Source: Rhodothermales bacterium (GTDB lineage Bacteria > Bacteroidota > Rhodothermia > Rhodothermales > UBA10348). From it: DNA of 18,455 nucleotides. The stretch's first letter is position 1. The number at the start of each line of letters is the position of its first letter. A model generated the notes under the pieces. It had not been told where the DNA came from. It saw only the letters and a list, made by a program, of their open reading frames with translations, and made no database searches. The position numbers and the translations under genes were made by a program. Shown here piece by piece: positions 1-7,700 of the stretch. The stretch is taken from the NCBI GenBank assembly GCA_030833605.1, contig JAURGV010000016.1, positions 1-18,455 on the forward strand, given 5' to 3'.

Positions 1-165
1 TTCCGCGTACTCACGCATGGCTTCAGGTGTGCGGTGCGCAGACAATACACGGGCTTCAAATTTAACTCCGAACTCAACCAGAATATCGGCTGCTGCTTCC
101 ATTACGGGCCAATCAGATTGGCTGCCCATGGCAATTCCAACAAGCGGGAAGGAGGAAGAATGCAT
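1..165 (-). CDS. purE: PurE, N5-carboxyaminoimidazole ribonucleotide mutase (N-terminal part, runs off the left edge)
   Basis: The first 55 residues are visible from an ATG at 163-165; the rest lies beyond base 1. The fragment carries the PurE signature near the N-terminus, GIAMGSQSDWPVM (about residues 10-22), followed by the conserved LSAHRTPE segment that shapes the active site. In the family this enzyme moves the carboxylate of N5-CAIR to give CAIR in de novo purine synthesis, in the cytoplasm. The SDWPVM form fits the bacterial class I mutase, which needs PurK as partner, and purK ends only 16 bases upstream on the same strand. No Shine-Dalgarno sequence precedes the ATG. The call is secure; only the completeness of the gene cannot be judged. 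Confidence 0.93.
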   Translation of the reverse strand, partial: MHSSSFPLVGIAMGSQSDWPVMEAAADILVEFGVKFEARVLSAHRTPEAMREYAE

Positions 166-181
166 ATCGGTTTGAGTACGA

Positions 182-1288
182 TTAAAGGTGAATGTGTCCT
201 GCGGCCTGTTCAGCCAACGCGCGAGCGGTCTCCACATCAGACGATGTTACGGTAACGTGCCCCATTTTGCGATGTTCTCTTACGTCTTTCTTGCCGTAAA
301 TATGAACCGCAGCCCCAGATACAGCGAGCGCTTGTTTTAGACCATCGGTTTGAACGGGTCCGGAGCGCTTTCCCAATACATTGATCATAACGGCGGCCGA
401 TACCTGAAGACTTGGATCACCCAAGGGGAGGTTTAAGACGGAGCGAATGTGGTTTTCGAATTGAGAGGTGTGGCACGCTTCGATGGTATAATGCCCCGTA
501 TTGTGTGGCCTGGGGGCCAATTCATTTACGAAAAGCTCGCCATTCTCAAGCTCAAACAGCTCGACCCCAAGCATTCCCACCATTGAAACAGCTCGCGCAG
601 AAGCTACTGCCATGTCGACAGCTTCTTGGTGTGTCCTCGTTGAAATGGGAGCGGGTACGGTCACAGCGTGACAGCGGTGATTCTGTTGTTCGGTGTCAAC
701 GACGGGATATACGACAAAGTCGCCTGATTCCGATATCGCTACCATAACCGCTAATTCCCTCTTGAAGGGGACAAAAGATTCAATAAGTAGGCCATCATCG
801 GCCGCCAAATCGGCCCAAGCTTGCTTGAGCTCCGCCATGGATCGCACCGTGGCATTGCCATAGCCATCGTATGAACCTTCGAATTTCTTGGCAACCACTT
901 TTTGTCCATAGTCGAGCCATGCTTGTTCCGCCTCTGCAAATGAAGAGCAACAGGTATACGATGGAACCGCAATACCGGCGTCTTGCAAGGCCTTTTTTTG
1001 CCTTCCTTTGTGTCGAATGGTGCGTAACGTCGCAGAAGACGGCCATACCTGTGTGTTAGAGGAGGCAACTTGTTCAGCAATCTCCGCTGGAGCCCACTCA
1101 CTTTCTACGGTAATAACGTCACAATCTTTGGCAAACTCGGCCATCACTAGTGGATCATTCCAATCACCAATACAGGCTTCACCGATATTGGCAACCGGAC
1201 CGGAAGCGGTGGGGGACAACGTCTTGATACGAATTCCCATTCGGATTGCGGCCAACGCGGACATTCGTCCGAGTTGGCCGCCACCCAA
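182..1288 (-). CDS. purK: PurK, 5-(carboxyamino)imidazole ribonucleotide synthase; 5' end apparently frameshifted
   Basis: ATP-grasp enzyme that converts AIR, ATP and bicarbonate to N5-CAIR, the substrate of PurE encoded next to it. The open frame can only begin at a TTG (1286-1288), giving 368 residues that start MGGGQLGRM. That is the middle of the PurK N-terminal nucleotide-fold motif, normally preceded by a short strand ending in GIL. Other hallmarks are intact: KKFEGSYDGYGN (about 134-145), FVNELAPRPHNTGHYTIEA near 253-271 (an ATP-grasp metal and phosphate loop), and QFENHIR after it. An ATG at 1318-1320, two bases after the ftsK stop, would supply the missing N-terminus, MPNASFPTV, if one G were added near 1292. 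In the present frame there is no ATG or GTG between the TTG and an upstream TAG at 1343-1345. This may be a real mutation or a sequence error. The family is certain, the start is not. Confidence 0.9.
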   Translation of the reverse strand: MGGGQLGRMSALAAIRMGIRIKTLSPTASGPVANIGEACIGDWNDPLVMAEFAKDCDVITVESEWAPAEIAEQVASSNTQVWPSSATLRTIRHKGRQKKALQDAGIAVPSYTCCSSFAEAEQAWLDYGQKVVAKKFEGSYDGYGNATVRSMAELKQAWADLAADDGLLIESFVPFKRELAVMVAISESGDFVVYPVVDTEQQNHRCHAVTVPAPISTRTHQEAVDMAVASARAVSMVGMLGVELFELENGELFVNELAPRPHNTGHYTIEACHTSQFENHIRSVLNLPLGDPSLQVSAAVMINVLGKRSGPVQTDGLKQALAVSGAAVHIYGKKDVREHRKMGHVTVTSSDVETARALAEQAAGHIHL

Positions 1289-1322
1289 AATTCCACAGTT
1301 GGAAACGAAGCGTTTGGCATGC

Positions 1323-3776
1323 CTATTCGGATAACAATTGATCTAACATCATTTCGTCTTCAATTAGCACTTGGCGCGCTTTGGAGCCCTCAAAAGGTCC
1401 TACAATTCCTGCGTCTTCAAGCTGGTCAACAATTCTAGCCGCGCGCGAGTAGCCTACGGCCAATTTTCGTTGTAAAAGGGATACAGAGCCTTGTTGAGCC
1501 CGCACAATAATGCGCGCGGCTTCTACAAACAGCTCATCTTTGGGTCCGCCATAAGCTCCGGAAAGAGACGCTGGACCAGCCTCTTCTTCAATGGGCGGTA
1601 ACAAATAGGGCCCTGGTCCTTCCTGATCTCCGATGAAGCCTGTGAGACGATCCACTTCAGCATTCGAAACAAACGGGCCTTGCAAACGGGTTATGCGGCT
1701 TCCAAGCATGTACAGCAAGTCACCATTTCCGACCAAGCCTTCTGCTCCGTTTTGATCCAAGATGGTCCTGGAATCAATTTTAGACGCAACCTGATAGGCA
1801 ATACGGGACGGGAAGTTTGCTTTAATCAGACCCGTGATCACATCGACGGAAGGACGCTGTGTGGCGAGTATCAAGTGAATCCCAACGGCACGGGCCATTT
1901 GCGCGAGACGTGCGATTGGAGCCTCGATATCTTTTCCGGCCGTCATCATCAAGTCGGCAAGCTCATCCACGATAACCACGATGTAGGGAAGTAGTCGGTG
2001 CCCTTCTTCTTCGCTAAGATGGCCGTTACGGAAACGCTCGTTGTAGTCTTTTACCGATCGGACTTGGGCCAGAGAAAGCAAGTCATAACGCCCTTCCATC
2101 TCTTTTTCGCAACTTTTGAGCGTGCCTAGAGCCTGATGAAAGTCCGTGATAATTGCGTCTTCCGCCTCTGGGGGCATGGCCACATAGTGCGATGCAATTT
2201 GCGCATAGGCCGATAACTCGATTTTCTTAGGATCGATCATCACAAATTTCAAAAGGGAGGGCGGTACAGAGTACAGAAGCCCAGCAATAAACGTGTTTAC
2301 CCCAACCGATTTCCCAGACCCCGTTGCTCCCGCTATCAAAACGTGAGGCATTTTGGTCAAGTCCTGAAGCACAATTTCTCCTTCAATGGATTTACCCATG
2401 ATCAAGGGCAATTGCATTTCGTTTTCTTGAAACGTTCGGGTTTCAATAATGTCACGGATGCTTACCAGCTCTCTATGGCGATTCGGAATCTCTACCCCAA
2501 TGGCTGATTTGCCAGGAATGGGCGCAATCATGCGGATTCCTTTGGCCGCGAGCGCCATGGCCAGATCGTTTTCTAGGGCGGTTATCCGGCTAATTTTAAC
2601 TCCAGGAGCAGGCGTCAATTCGTACAGGGTTACCGTAGGTCCAACTACGGCGTCAATCCCAATAATCTCAATGTTATAGGTTGCCAGCTTATCCAGCAGG
2701 ATCTGTTTATTTTCTTCTAGCTCGTCGTAATCAATCGTGTGTTTCTTCTCGGGGGCATAATCCAGCAGATCTAAGCCCGGTTGATTGAAGCCATAATCAG
2801 AGCTGGAAAGAACGTTTCGTGAGGTTCGCTTGGCTTTTTCCTCAACGTGTTGCTCATGAACCGTTATGGATAACGGTTCGGCACCCAATTCGGACGCATT
2901 CGCACCAGGCTGAGCACCAGATTGAGCAGCAGAAGGCGACGGATGAACGGTCAATGGAAGTTTTGCAGCCGACTGAAATTCTTCGTGACGCTTTTCTTCG
3001 CGATCATGAGCTGATTGTCTTAACCTAGCTTCTTCGCGTTGTTTTGCTTCTATGGTGCGTTGACTGTCTCGTACCGATCGCCGCTCTTCCAGCAGTTCTT
3101 GGCGTTCTTCTTTTCGAATCTTTCTATTCGCCCAACGATCTCGCATTCCAGATGCTATCGCGTCAAAACGATTCTCGATACGATCCATGGTTCGCTGAAT
3201 ATCTCGGTCAATCAGCAGCAGGAGGGTAATGGTGAGGGCAGAAAAAACAATGATGAAAGAGCCGATAGATCCGAAAATCCGTTGCATCCAACCCGCTGTC
3301 CCTAATCCCCATTCTCCGCTATAGACCAAAAGATCAGTTTGCACCGCGATAGAAATCCAACCAAACAAAATGGCCAATACATACGCTCCGGTTATCACGA
3401 GCAGAGAAATAAAGCGTAAATGGCTGGTTGGGCGGTGCCTTAGCCAATAGTATCCCCAGGTTAGTCCCAGAAAGGGAAGCGATAGCACACAATACCCAAG
3501 AAAATTGGGGACCATCGTGCGGGCAATCACGGCCCCAGTTAATCCCAGCGCATTTGCAGCGTTTTTGGCACCTGGCGCTAACAACGAATTCCAAGAAAAA
3601 CGCCCGGCCAACACATTATCCGACTGGTTGTAGGAGATAACGGAAAGGGTCAGCAGGAGGCACACAACCATCAAAATGAAGCCCAATATCTCCTGTTTTC
3701 GCTGAGAAGAAATCAACGAACCTGCTTCTGTAGCTTTGGCTTTTGAAGATTTACGCTTTTGGACGTTAGTGGCCAT
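1323..3776 (-). CDS. ftsK: FtsK/SpoIIIE DNA translocase
   Basis: Septum-anchored, ATP-driven DNA pump that clears chromosome ends from the division plane and activates dimer resolution. The 817 residues show a short basic N-terminus and four predicted membrane spans (about 29-49, 90-112, 121-145, 168-189). A highly charged, probably coiled-coil stretch follows (190-270), then an Ala/Ser/Pro-rich linker to about 340. The motor domain has Walker A GATGSGKS at 483-490 and Walker B VIVDEL at about 601-606. A winged-helix gamma domain follows a linker at about 746-806; in the family it reads polar DNA motifs. The linker is far shorter than in E. coli FtsK, so this resembles the compact SpoIIIE/SftA-size class. 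The start is the ATG at 3774-3776; its leader is AT-rich and lacks a Shine-Dalgarno sequence. purK follows almost directly, and gcvT ends 52 bases upstream. Confidence 0.96.
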   Translation of the reverse strand: MATNVQKRKSSKAKATEAGSLISSQRKQEILGFILMVVCLLLTLSVISYNQSDNVLAGRFSWNSLLAPGAKNAANALGLTGAVIARTMVPNFLGYCVLSLPFLGLTWGYYWLRHRPTSHLRFISLLVITGAYVLAILFGWISIAVQTDLLVYSGEWGLGTAGWMQRIFGSIGSFIIVFSALTITLLLLIDRDIQRTMDRIENRFDAIASGMRDRWANRKIRKEERQELLEERRSVRDSQRTIEAKQREEARLRQSAHDREEKRHEEFQSAAKLPLTVHPSPSAAQSGAQPGANASELGAEPLSITVHEQHVEEKAKRTSRNVLSSSDYGFNQPGLDLLDYAPEKKHTIDYDELEENKQILLDKLATYNIEIIGIDAVVGPTVTLYELTPAPGVKISRITALENDLAMALAAKGIRMIAPIPGKSAIGVEIPNRHRELVSIRDIIETRTFQENEMQLPLIMGKSIEGEIVLQDLTKMPHVLIAGATGSGKSVGVNTFIAGLLYSVPPSLLKFVMIDPKKIELSAYAQIASHYVAMPPEAEDAIITDFHQALGTLKSCEKEMEGRYDLLSLAQVRSVKDYNERFRNGHLSEEEGHRLLPYIVVIVDELADLMMTAGKDIEAPIARLAQMARAVGIHLILATQRPSVDVITGLIKANFPSRIAYQVASKIDSRTILDQNGAEGLVGNGDLLYMLGSRITRLQGPFVSNAEVDRLTGFIGDQEGPGPYLLPPIEEEAGPASLSGAYGGPKDELFVEAARIIVRAQQGSVSLLQRKLAVGYSRAARIVDQLEDAGIVGPFEGSKARQVLIEDEMMLDQLLSE

Positions 3777-3828
3777 GTATTAAAATAACCTGTACTTAAG
3801 TAGACGCTTTAATTTAAGAACAGAGGCC

Positions 3829-4941
3829 TTACTTGTGAAATGGAGGTTTTTTAACGGTCGCTGTAAACGAACGTCCGCGGGCAATCACCTGGAACTGGGC
3901 GCCCGGCTCCACGAATTCAGGCTTGTTTGCTACATAGCCCATTCCAATTCCTTGATTCAAGATAGGGGACTGGGTTCCGCTGGTTACTTCGCCAATGGGT
4001 TGGCCGCCCATATCCTGAATTTCATACCCATGTCTTGGTATGCCACGATCTTCGATTACAAACCCAACCAATTTTCGGCTGGGACCGGCTGCTTTGATCT
4101 TATCCAACGCAGCTTTTCCAATAAAGGTCTCTTTTCCTAGCTTGGTCACCCATCCCAATCCAGCTTCTAGGGGGTTACACGCCTTCGAAATGTCGTTTCC
4201 GTGTAAACAAAAGCCACTTTCTAATCGCAAGGTGTCCCGTGCTCCCAAACCCGTCGGTTTTAATCCGAACTCATGGCCGGCTTGCATAAGTGTATTCCAA
4301 ATCGCGACAGCGTCTTTTGATTGGCAGTAAATTTCAACGCCAACCTCACCGGTGTAGCCCGTTCTTGATACGATAACGCCCGAAAGGCCGCCGAATTGGT
4401 CTGGAGTAGGCGAGTCAAAATGATAATATTTCAGCAGAGACGCATCGTAGCCAAACGCTTTTCGCAACACGTCAAAACTAGTGGGACCTTGAAGGGCCAA
4501 CAGAGCTATGTCTTCCGAAATATGGTTTAAGGAAGCGCCCATCTGGTTGTGCGCTTGCATCCAAGCCCAATCTTCGTCGATGTTGCCTGCGTTGATCACC
4601 AGCATAAATTGCTCTGCGCCCATCCGATAGACCAACAGGTCGTCGATTATGCCACCCTCGTCGTTGCACATGGCCGAGTACAGAGCCTTTCCATCGTATA
4701 AGGTGGAGACATCGTTCGTAACAAGATTTTGAACAAAGGCCTCGGCATGTGGGCCGGACACCATCACTTCGCCCATATGACTGACGTCAAACAATCCGGC
4801 TTGCTGACGCACCGCATGATGCTCTTCGATTATACCGGCATATTGAACCGGCATAGCGTACCCAGCGAATGGAACCATTTTAGCGCCAAGGGCAACATGA
4901 ATATCGTTTAACGGGGTGGTTTTAAGTGTGGAATCAGACAC
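3829..4941 (-). CDS. gcvT: Aminomethyltransferase, glycine cleavage system T-protein
   Basis: T-protein of the glycine cleavage system: it transfers the methylene group from aminomethyl-lipoyl H-protein to tetrahydrofolate and releases ammonia. The 370 residues match the full family length. Recognisable parts are the N-terminal FAGYAMPVQY segment, GLFDVSHMGE (about 49-58), the GGIIDDLLVYR motif holding the conserved Asp pair (about 100-101), SRTGYTGEVGVEIY, and the LGARDTLRLESG block. The C-terminal barrel domain runs from about 280 onward. The start is a GTG at 4939-4941; MSDSTLKTTPL before the conserved core is the usual N-terminal length and no better start is seen. No gcvH or gcvP lies in the window, so the partners are encoded elsewhere. 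It is probably separately transcribed, because 167 bases with a repeat separate it from tyrA upstream. Confidence 0.96.
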   Translation of the reverse strand: MSDSTLKTTPLNDIHVALGAKMVPFAGYAMPVQYAGIIEEHHAVRQQAGLFDVSHMGEVMVSGPHAEAFVQNLVTNDVSTLYDGKALYSAMCNDEGGIIDDLLVYRMGAEQFMLVINAGNIDEDWAWMQAHNQMGASLNHISEDIALLALQGPTSFDVLRKAFGYDASLLKYYHFDSPTPDQFGGLSGVIVSRTGYTGEVGVEIYCQSKDAVAIWNTLMQAGHEFGLKPTGLGARDTLRLESGFCLHGNDISKACNPLEAGLGWVTKLGKETFIGKAALDKIKAAGPSRKLVGFVIEDRGIPRHGYEIQDMGGQPIGEVTSGTQSPILNQGIGMGYVANKPEFVEPGAQFQVIARGRSFTATVKKPPFHK

Positions 4942-5026
4942 GGTACGTACTTGAAATGGGTTGTAATGGTTTTATAATGGGAAAGACCACAAAGAGTAAT
5001 AAACAAATTCTATGGGTCGATAATAC

Positions 5027-5040
5027 GCCGTTAACACGGC
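5027..5040. repeat. Short inverted repeat between tyrA and gcvT
   Basis: GCCGT and ACGGC form a perfect five-base-pair stem around a four-base loop. No T-tract follows on either strand, so it is not a convincing terminator for tyrA. It could be an operator or chance. Confidence 0.3.
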
Positions 5041-5049
5041 TTTGACAAT

Positions 5050-5110
5050 GAAAATGCTTTGTGCAAATAGGATCTGCAAATGCTTTGTACAAGTGCGATC
5101 TGCAAATGCT
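5050..5110. repeat. 26-bp direct tandem repeat, about 2.4 copies
   Basis: The core AAATGCT recurs at 5052, 5078 and 5104, an exact 26-base period. The first two units share AAATGCTTTGT and a trailing GATCT, with a few differences between. The third is cut short after GCAAATGCT and runs into the stop codon of tyrA (5109-5111). The repeat therefore sits directly downstream of tyrA and about 110-170 bases upstream of gcvT on the transcribed strand. It may be a slippage-generated minisatellite or clustered regulatory sites; the sequence alone does not decide. Confidence 0.8.
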
Positions 5111-6215
5111 ATAAACGATAAGCGGAGAATCCGTTCTCTATTAACGCAGATACCGCCTGGTCAGCTTCGGTGCTTTCGTGAAAGCCGAGCCTAAACGTCC
5201 CGCCCGTACCTTCTCGAATGCGAAGCAACTCAATATCTTTGATGCTCAAGGAAGCGTTGAATAACGTGCTTGTAATATCGACAAGTGCTCCCGGACGGTC
5301 CGAAGTGAAAACGAATACATCGGATAGCGGTTTTAGGAAGCCCTTTCTGTCGCTTGGGATAAAATCCCTCGTTTGTTCGGCTTGATGAAACTGCTCTCTA
5401 ATGGCTTCGAAGTCCAAATCAGACAAGTTTGTTTTTAATTGCGAGATATCGGCTTCCATTTGGGTCAGGGCGAGTCCGACTTCTTCACGATTTTCCTCTA
5501 GAATATCCCGCCACATGGGAAATGGGGAAGAGGCAATGCGGGTCATATCGCGAAAACCGCCGGCAGCCAAAGAAAGCGTCTCAGGATCAGATTTACGTGC
5601 TCTTCCCGCTGTGTTTACTAGTAAAACAGATAGTAATTGAGGCAAATGACTAACGCGAGCAGCGATTCGATCGTGTTTTTCCGCGTCCAGCTCCAAAATG
5701 CGAGCTCCTGTTAGGCTAATTAACTGTGCTAGACGGTGGTAACCATCAGAAACCTTCGATTCGGGCGCACAGCACAGCACATAGGTAGCGTTTTCAAATA
5801 GCAACCCATCTGCATACCGGATACCGCTTCGCTCAGACCCCGTCATGGGGTGACCGCCCACAAAAAGAACCGAATTGGGGAGTGCTTTTTTCGCCAATGC
5901 TACAATTGGCCCCTTCACCGAGCACATATCAGTAACAACGGCACCCTCTTTAACATGTTTGGACAACTCCTTCAGGACACTCAATGCGGTCGATGAAGGC
6001 GTTGCAATGACCACGAAATCGGCTTCTTTTACCGCATCTTCTACACGTGCTTCACCATGGGTGATGGCACCTCGTTGGAGGGCAATCGCAAGCGTCTCTG
6101 AGGAGTCGACTCCGGCAATCGTTAGAGTCGGGTCTGCATTTCGGAGCGCAAGACCAAGCGATCCTCCCATAAGTCCTACGCCGACTATAACAACATGAGA
6201 AGAATGGTCGTTCAT
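5109..6215 (-). CDS. tyrA: Prephenate/arogenate dehydrogenase with C-terminal ACT domain
   Basis: Makes 4-hydroxyphenylpyruvate (or tyrosine from arogenate) by NAD(P)-linked oxidative decarboxylation, the committed step to tyrosine. The 368 residues begin with a Rossmann nucleotide loop, GVGLMGGS (12-19). Next come the TDMCSVKG segment (95-102) and GGHPMTGSERSG (120-131), whose His122 matches the catalytic histidine of the family. SHLPQ follows, with His190 in the position of the substrate-site histidine. A helical dimerisation region follows. An ACT domain fills about 298-368, with the DRPGAL loop at 306-311, which in the family binds an amino acid for feedback control, here most likely tyrosine. 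There is no chorismate mutase domain. The ATG at 6213-6215 lies three codons before the first core strand. The gene is divergent from gcdH. Confidence 0.94.
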   Translation of the reverse strand: MNDHSSHVVIVGVGLMGGSLGLALRNADPTLTIAGVDSSETLAIALQRGAITHGEARVEDAVKEADFVVIATPSSTALSVLKELSKHVKEGAVVTDMCSVKGPIVALAKKALPNSVLFVGGHPMTGSERSGIRYADGLLFENATYVLCCAPESKVSDGYHRLAQLISLTGARILELDAEKHDRIAARVSHLPQLLSVLLVNTAGRARKSDPETLSLAAGGFRDMTRIASSPFPMWRDILEENREEVGLALTQMEADISQLKTNLSDLDFEAIREQFHQAEQTRDFIPSDRKGFLKPLSDVFVFTSDRPGALVDITSTLFNASLSIKDIELLRIREGTGGTFRLGFHESTEADQAVSALIENGFSAYRL

Positions 6216-6290
6216 GGGTAGCAGCGCTGAGAGGAAAATAGAGGTCTTGGGAATTAGAGGGGCTCTTTAGCGAAAATGTACGCTGAAAAT

Positions 6291-6346
6291 GTGTAAAAAC
6301 ACGCCAAGTTCACACGGTTTTCCTACTGTGGCGTGTCTTGTAGGAA
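6291..6346. promoter_or_regulatory. Interlocked inverted repeats in the tyrA-gcdH divergent intergenic region
   Basis: The 188 bases between the two divergent starts must hold both promoters. Within them ACACGCCA (6299-6306) pairs perfectly with TGGCGTGT (6329-6336). TTCCTAC (6320-6326), inside that loop, pairs perfectly with GTAGGAA (6340-6346), outside it. A small GTGT/ACAC hairpin (6291-6302) overlaps the first arm, and GAAAATGT occurs twice just upstream (6272 and 6285). The layout may be two overlapping operators or, in RNA, an H-type pseudoknot. Its function is unknown. Confidence 0.45.
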
Positions 6347-6403
6347 TGCGCACAGTATCTTACATAATAATGAACCTAGACCTCCTTTAACCGATCTGAA
6401 TGT

Positions 6404-7615
6404 ATGTCTAAGCCGTTTTTTAACCCCGAAGATGCTTTTCAATTCGAATCCCTATTGGGAGAAGAAGAACGCCTAATTATGGAAACTGCGCGTGAATACG
6501 CGCAGACCCAACTGGAGCCTCGGGCGCTGGAGGGGAATCAACATGAAGTATTTCACTCCGACATTCCGCGTGAATTGGGTGAACTGGGCCTATTGGGCTC
6601 CACTATTCCGGAAGAATACGGTGGTGCGGGTGTCAGCTACACCGCCTACGGCTTAATTGCTCGTGAACTAGAACGTGTCGATTCAGGGTATCGTTCGTTT
6701 GCCTCCGTGCAGTCGTCGCTTGTTATGCATCCCATCAATGCCTTTGGAACGCCTGAACTGAAAGCCAAGTACCTTCCCAAATTGGCGACAGCTGAATTAA
6801 TAGGCTGTTTTGGGCTAACAGAACCAGATCATGGGTCCGATCCAGGCTCCATGGTAACCACGGCGATTAGAGGAGATGGTGGGTGGATTCTGAATGGCGC
6901 TAAAATGTGGATTACCAATTCGCCGTTTGCCGATGTGTTTATTGTTTGGGCAAAAGCAAAAGAAAAAGCCTCCGATCCAGGCGTTATTCGTGGTTTTGTG
7001 CTCGATAAAGGAATGAAAGGGTTGTCGGCGCCGAAGACACACAATAAAATGTCGCTGAGAGCCTCCATTACCGGAGAAATTGTCATGGAAGATGTGTTCG
7101 TGCCAGACGCGAACATGTTTCCCGATGTTACCGGGTTAAAAGGACCATTTTCTTGCCTAAATAATGCCCGTTATGGGATAGTCTGGGGCGCACTCGGTGC
7201 TGCTGAAGACTGTTTTCGCAGGGCTCGCCAATATGTTATGGAACGCAAACAATTCGGTTATCCACTGGGCGCCATGCAGTTAGTCCAAACCAAGTTGGCC
7301 AATATGGTGACTGATATTACCCAAATGCAGTTGTTGTCATGGCGCTTGGGTCAACTAAAGGACACAGGTATGGCGACTCCTTCTATGATCTCGCTAGCCA
7401 AACGCAATAACTGTGGTACAGCGCTTGATATTGCCCGCATTGCTCGTGATATGCTGGGTGGAAACGGTATTACCGGAGAGTTTCGCGTGATCCATCACAT
7501 GGTCAACCTAGAAAGTGTAAACACCTATGAAGGTACGTACGACATTCATGGCCTCATTCTAGGACGAGAACTAACGGGAATCCAATCGTTTACTCCGCGT
7601 GGCAACGATTTGTAA
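6404..7615 (+). CDS. gcdH: Glutaryl-CoA dehydrogenase (acyl-CoA dehydrogenase family)
   Basis: FAD enzyme that oxidises and decarboxylates glutaryl-CoA to crotonyl-CoA in lysine, tryptophan and benzoate breakdown, passing electrons to ETF. The 403 residues match the mature mitochondrial enzyme closely along their length. The marks that separate it from general acyl-CoA dehydrogenases are present: GYRSFASVQSSLVMHPI (95-111), whose Arg97 and Ser101 fit the residues that hold the distal carboxylate of glutarate. The catalytic glutamate is Glu376 in SVNTYEGTYDIH. CFGLTEPDHGSDP (135-147) and WITNSP (169-174) are flavin-binding segments, and RDMLGGNGI is also present. The ATG at 6404 lacks a Shine-Dalgarno sequence; the leader instead carries ACCTCCTTT, the anti-Shine-Dalgarno word. 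No ETF or other catabolic gene lies nearby, so it seems to be a single-gene unit. Confidence 0.93.
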   Translation: MSKPFFNPEDAFQFESLLGEEERLIMETAREYAQTQLEPRALEGNQHEVFHSDIPRELGELGLLGSTIPEEYGGAGVSYTAYGLIARELERVDSGYRSFASVQSSLVMHPINAFGTPELKAKYLPKLATAELIGCFGLTEPDHGSDPGSMVTTAIRGDGGWILNGAKMWITNSPFADVFIVWAKAKEKASDPGVIRGFVLDKGMKGLSAPKTHNKMSLRASITGEIVMEDVFVPDANMFPDVTGLKGPFSCLNNARYGIVWGALGAAEDCFRRARQYVMERKQFGYPLGAMQLVQTKLANMVTDITQMQLLSWRLGQLKDTGMATPSMISLAKRNNCGTALDIARIARDMLGGNGITGEFRVIHHMVNLESVNTYEGTYDIHGLILGRELTGIQSFTPRGNDL

Positions 7616-7634
7616 ACGGTCCGCGTAACCTGAC

Positions 7635-7664
7635 TTGTAAAAGAGCGTAGGTTAACCTTATAGT
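7635..7664 (+). promoter_or_regulatory. Possible sigma70-type promoter with a palindrome in its spacer, upstream of the small-protein/rsgA operon
   Basis: TTGTAA (7635-7640) and TATAGT (7659-7664) are separated by 18 bases and match the -35 and -10 consensus at 4 and 5 of 6 positions. The perfect ten-base palindrome AGGTTAACCT (7649-7658) abuts the -10 box, and a further half-site, TAACCT, lies at 7626-7631. Transcription would begin near 7671, about 30 bases before the first start codon. A repressor site in the spacer is plausible but unproven. Confidence 0.35.
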
Positions 7665-7700
7665 CCGTTTCCAGAGCCGTTCAATTTTATCGATAGAGCT

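Noticed and set aside
751..1101. Second minus-strand frame inside purK
   Set aside because: The PurK frame is continuous and family-like through this region; the other frame has no recognisable content.
3793..3802. Ten-base palindrome TACTTAAGTA upstream of ftsK
   Set aside because: It lies in a short AT-rich leader where such palindromes are common by chance, with no second half-sites.
6217..6390. Minus-strand AAAGGAGG followed by ATG-TAA and a short GTG frame in the tyrA leader, as a possible attenuator peptide
   Set aside because: The start-stop pair is 15 bases from the SD-like word, the short frame has no run of Tyr or Phe codons, and no terminator hairpin with a T-run precedes tyrA.
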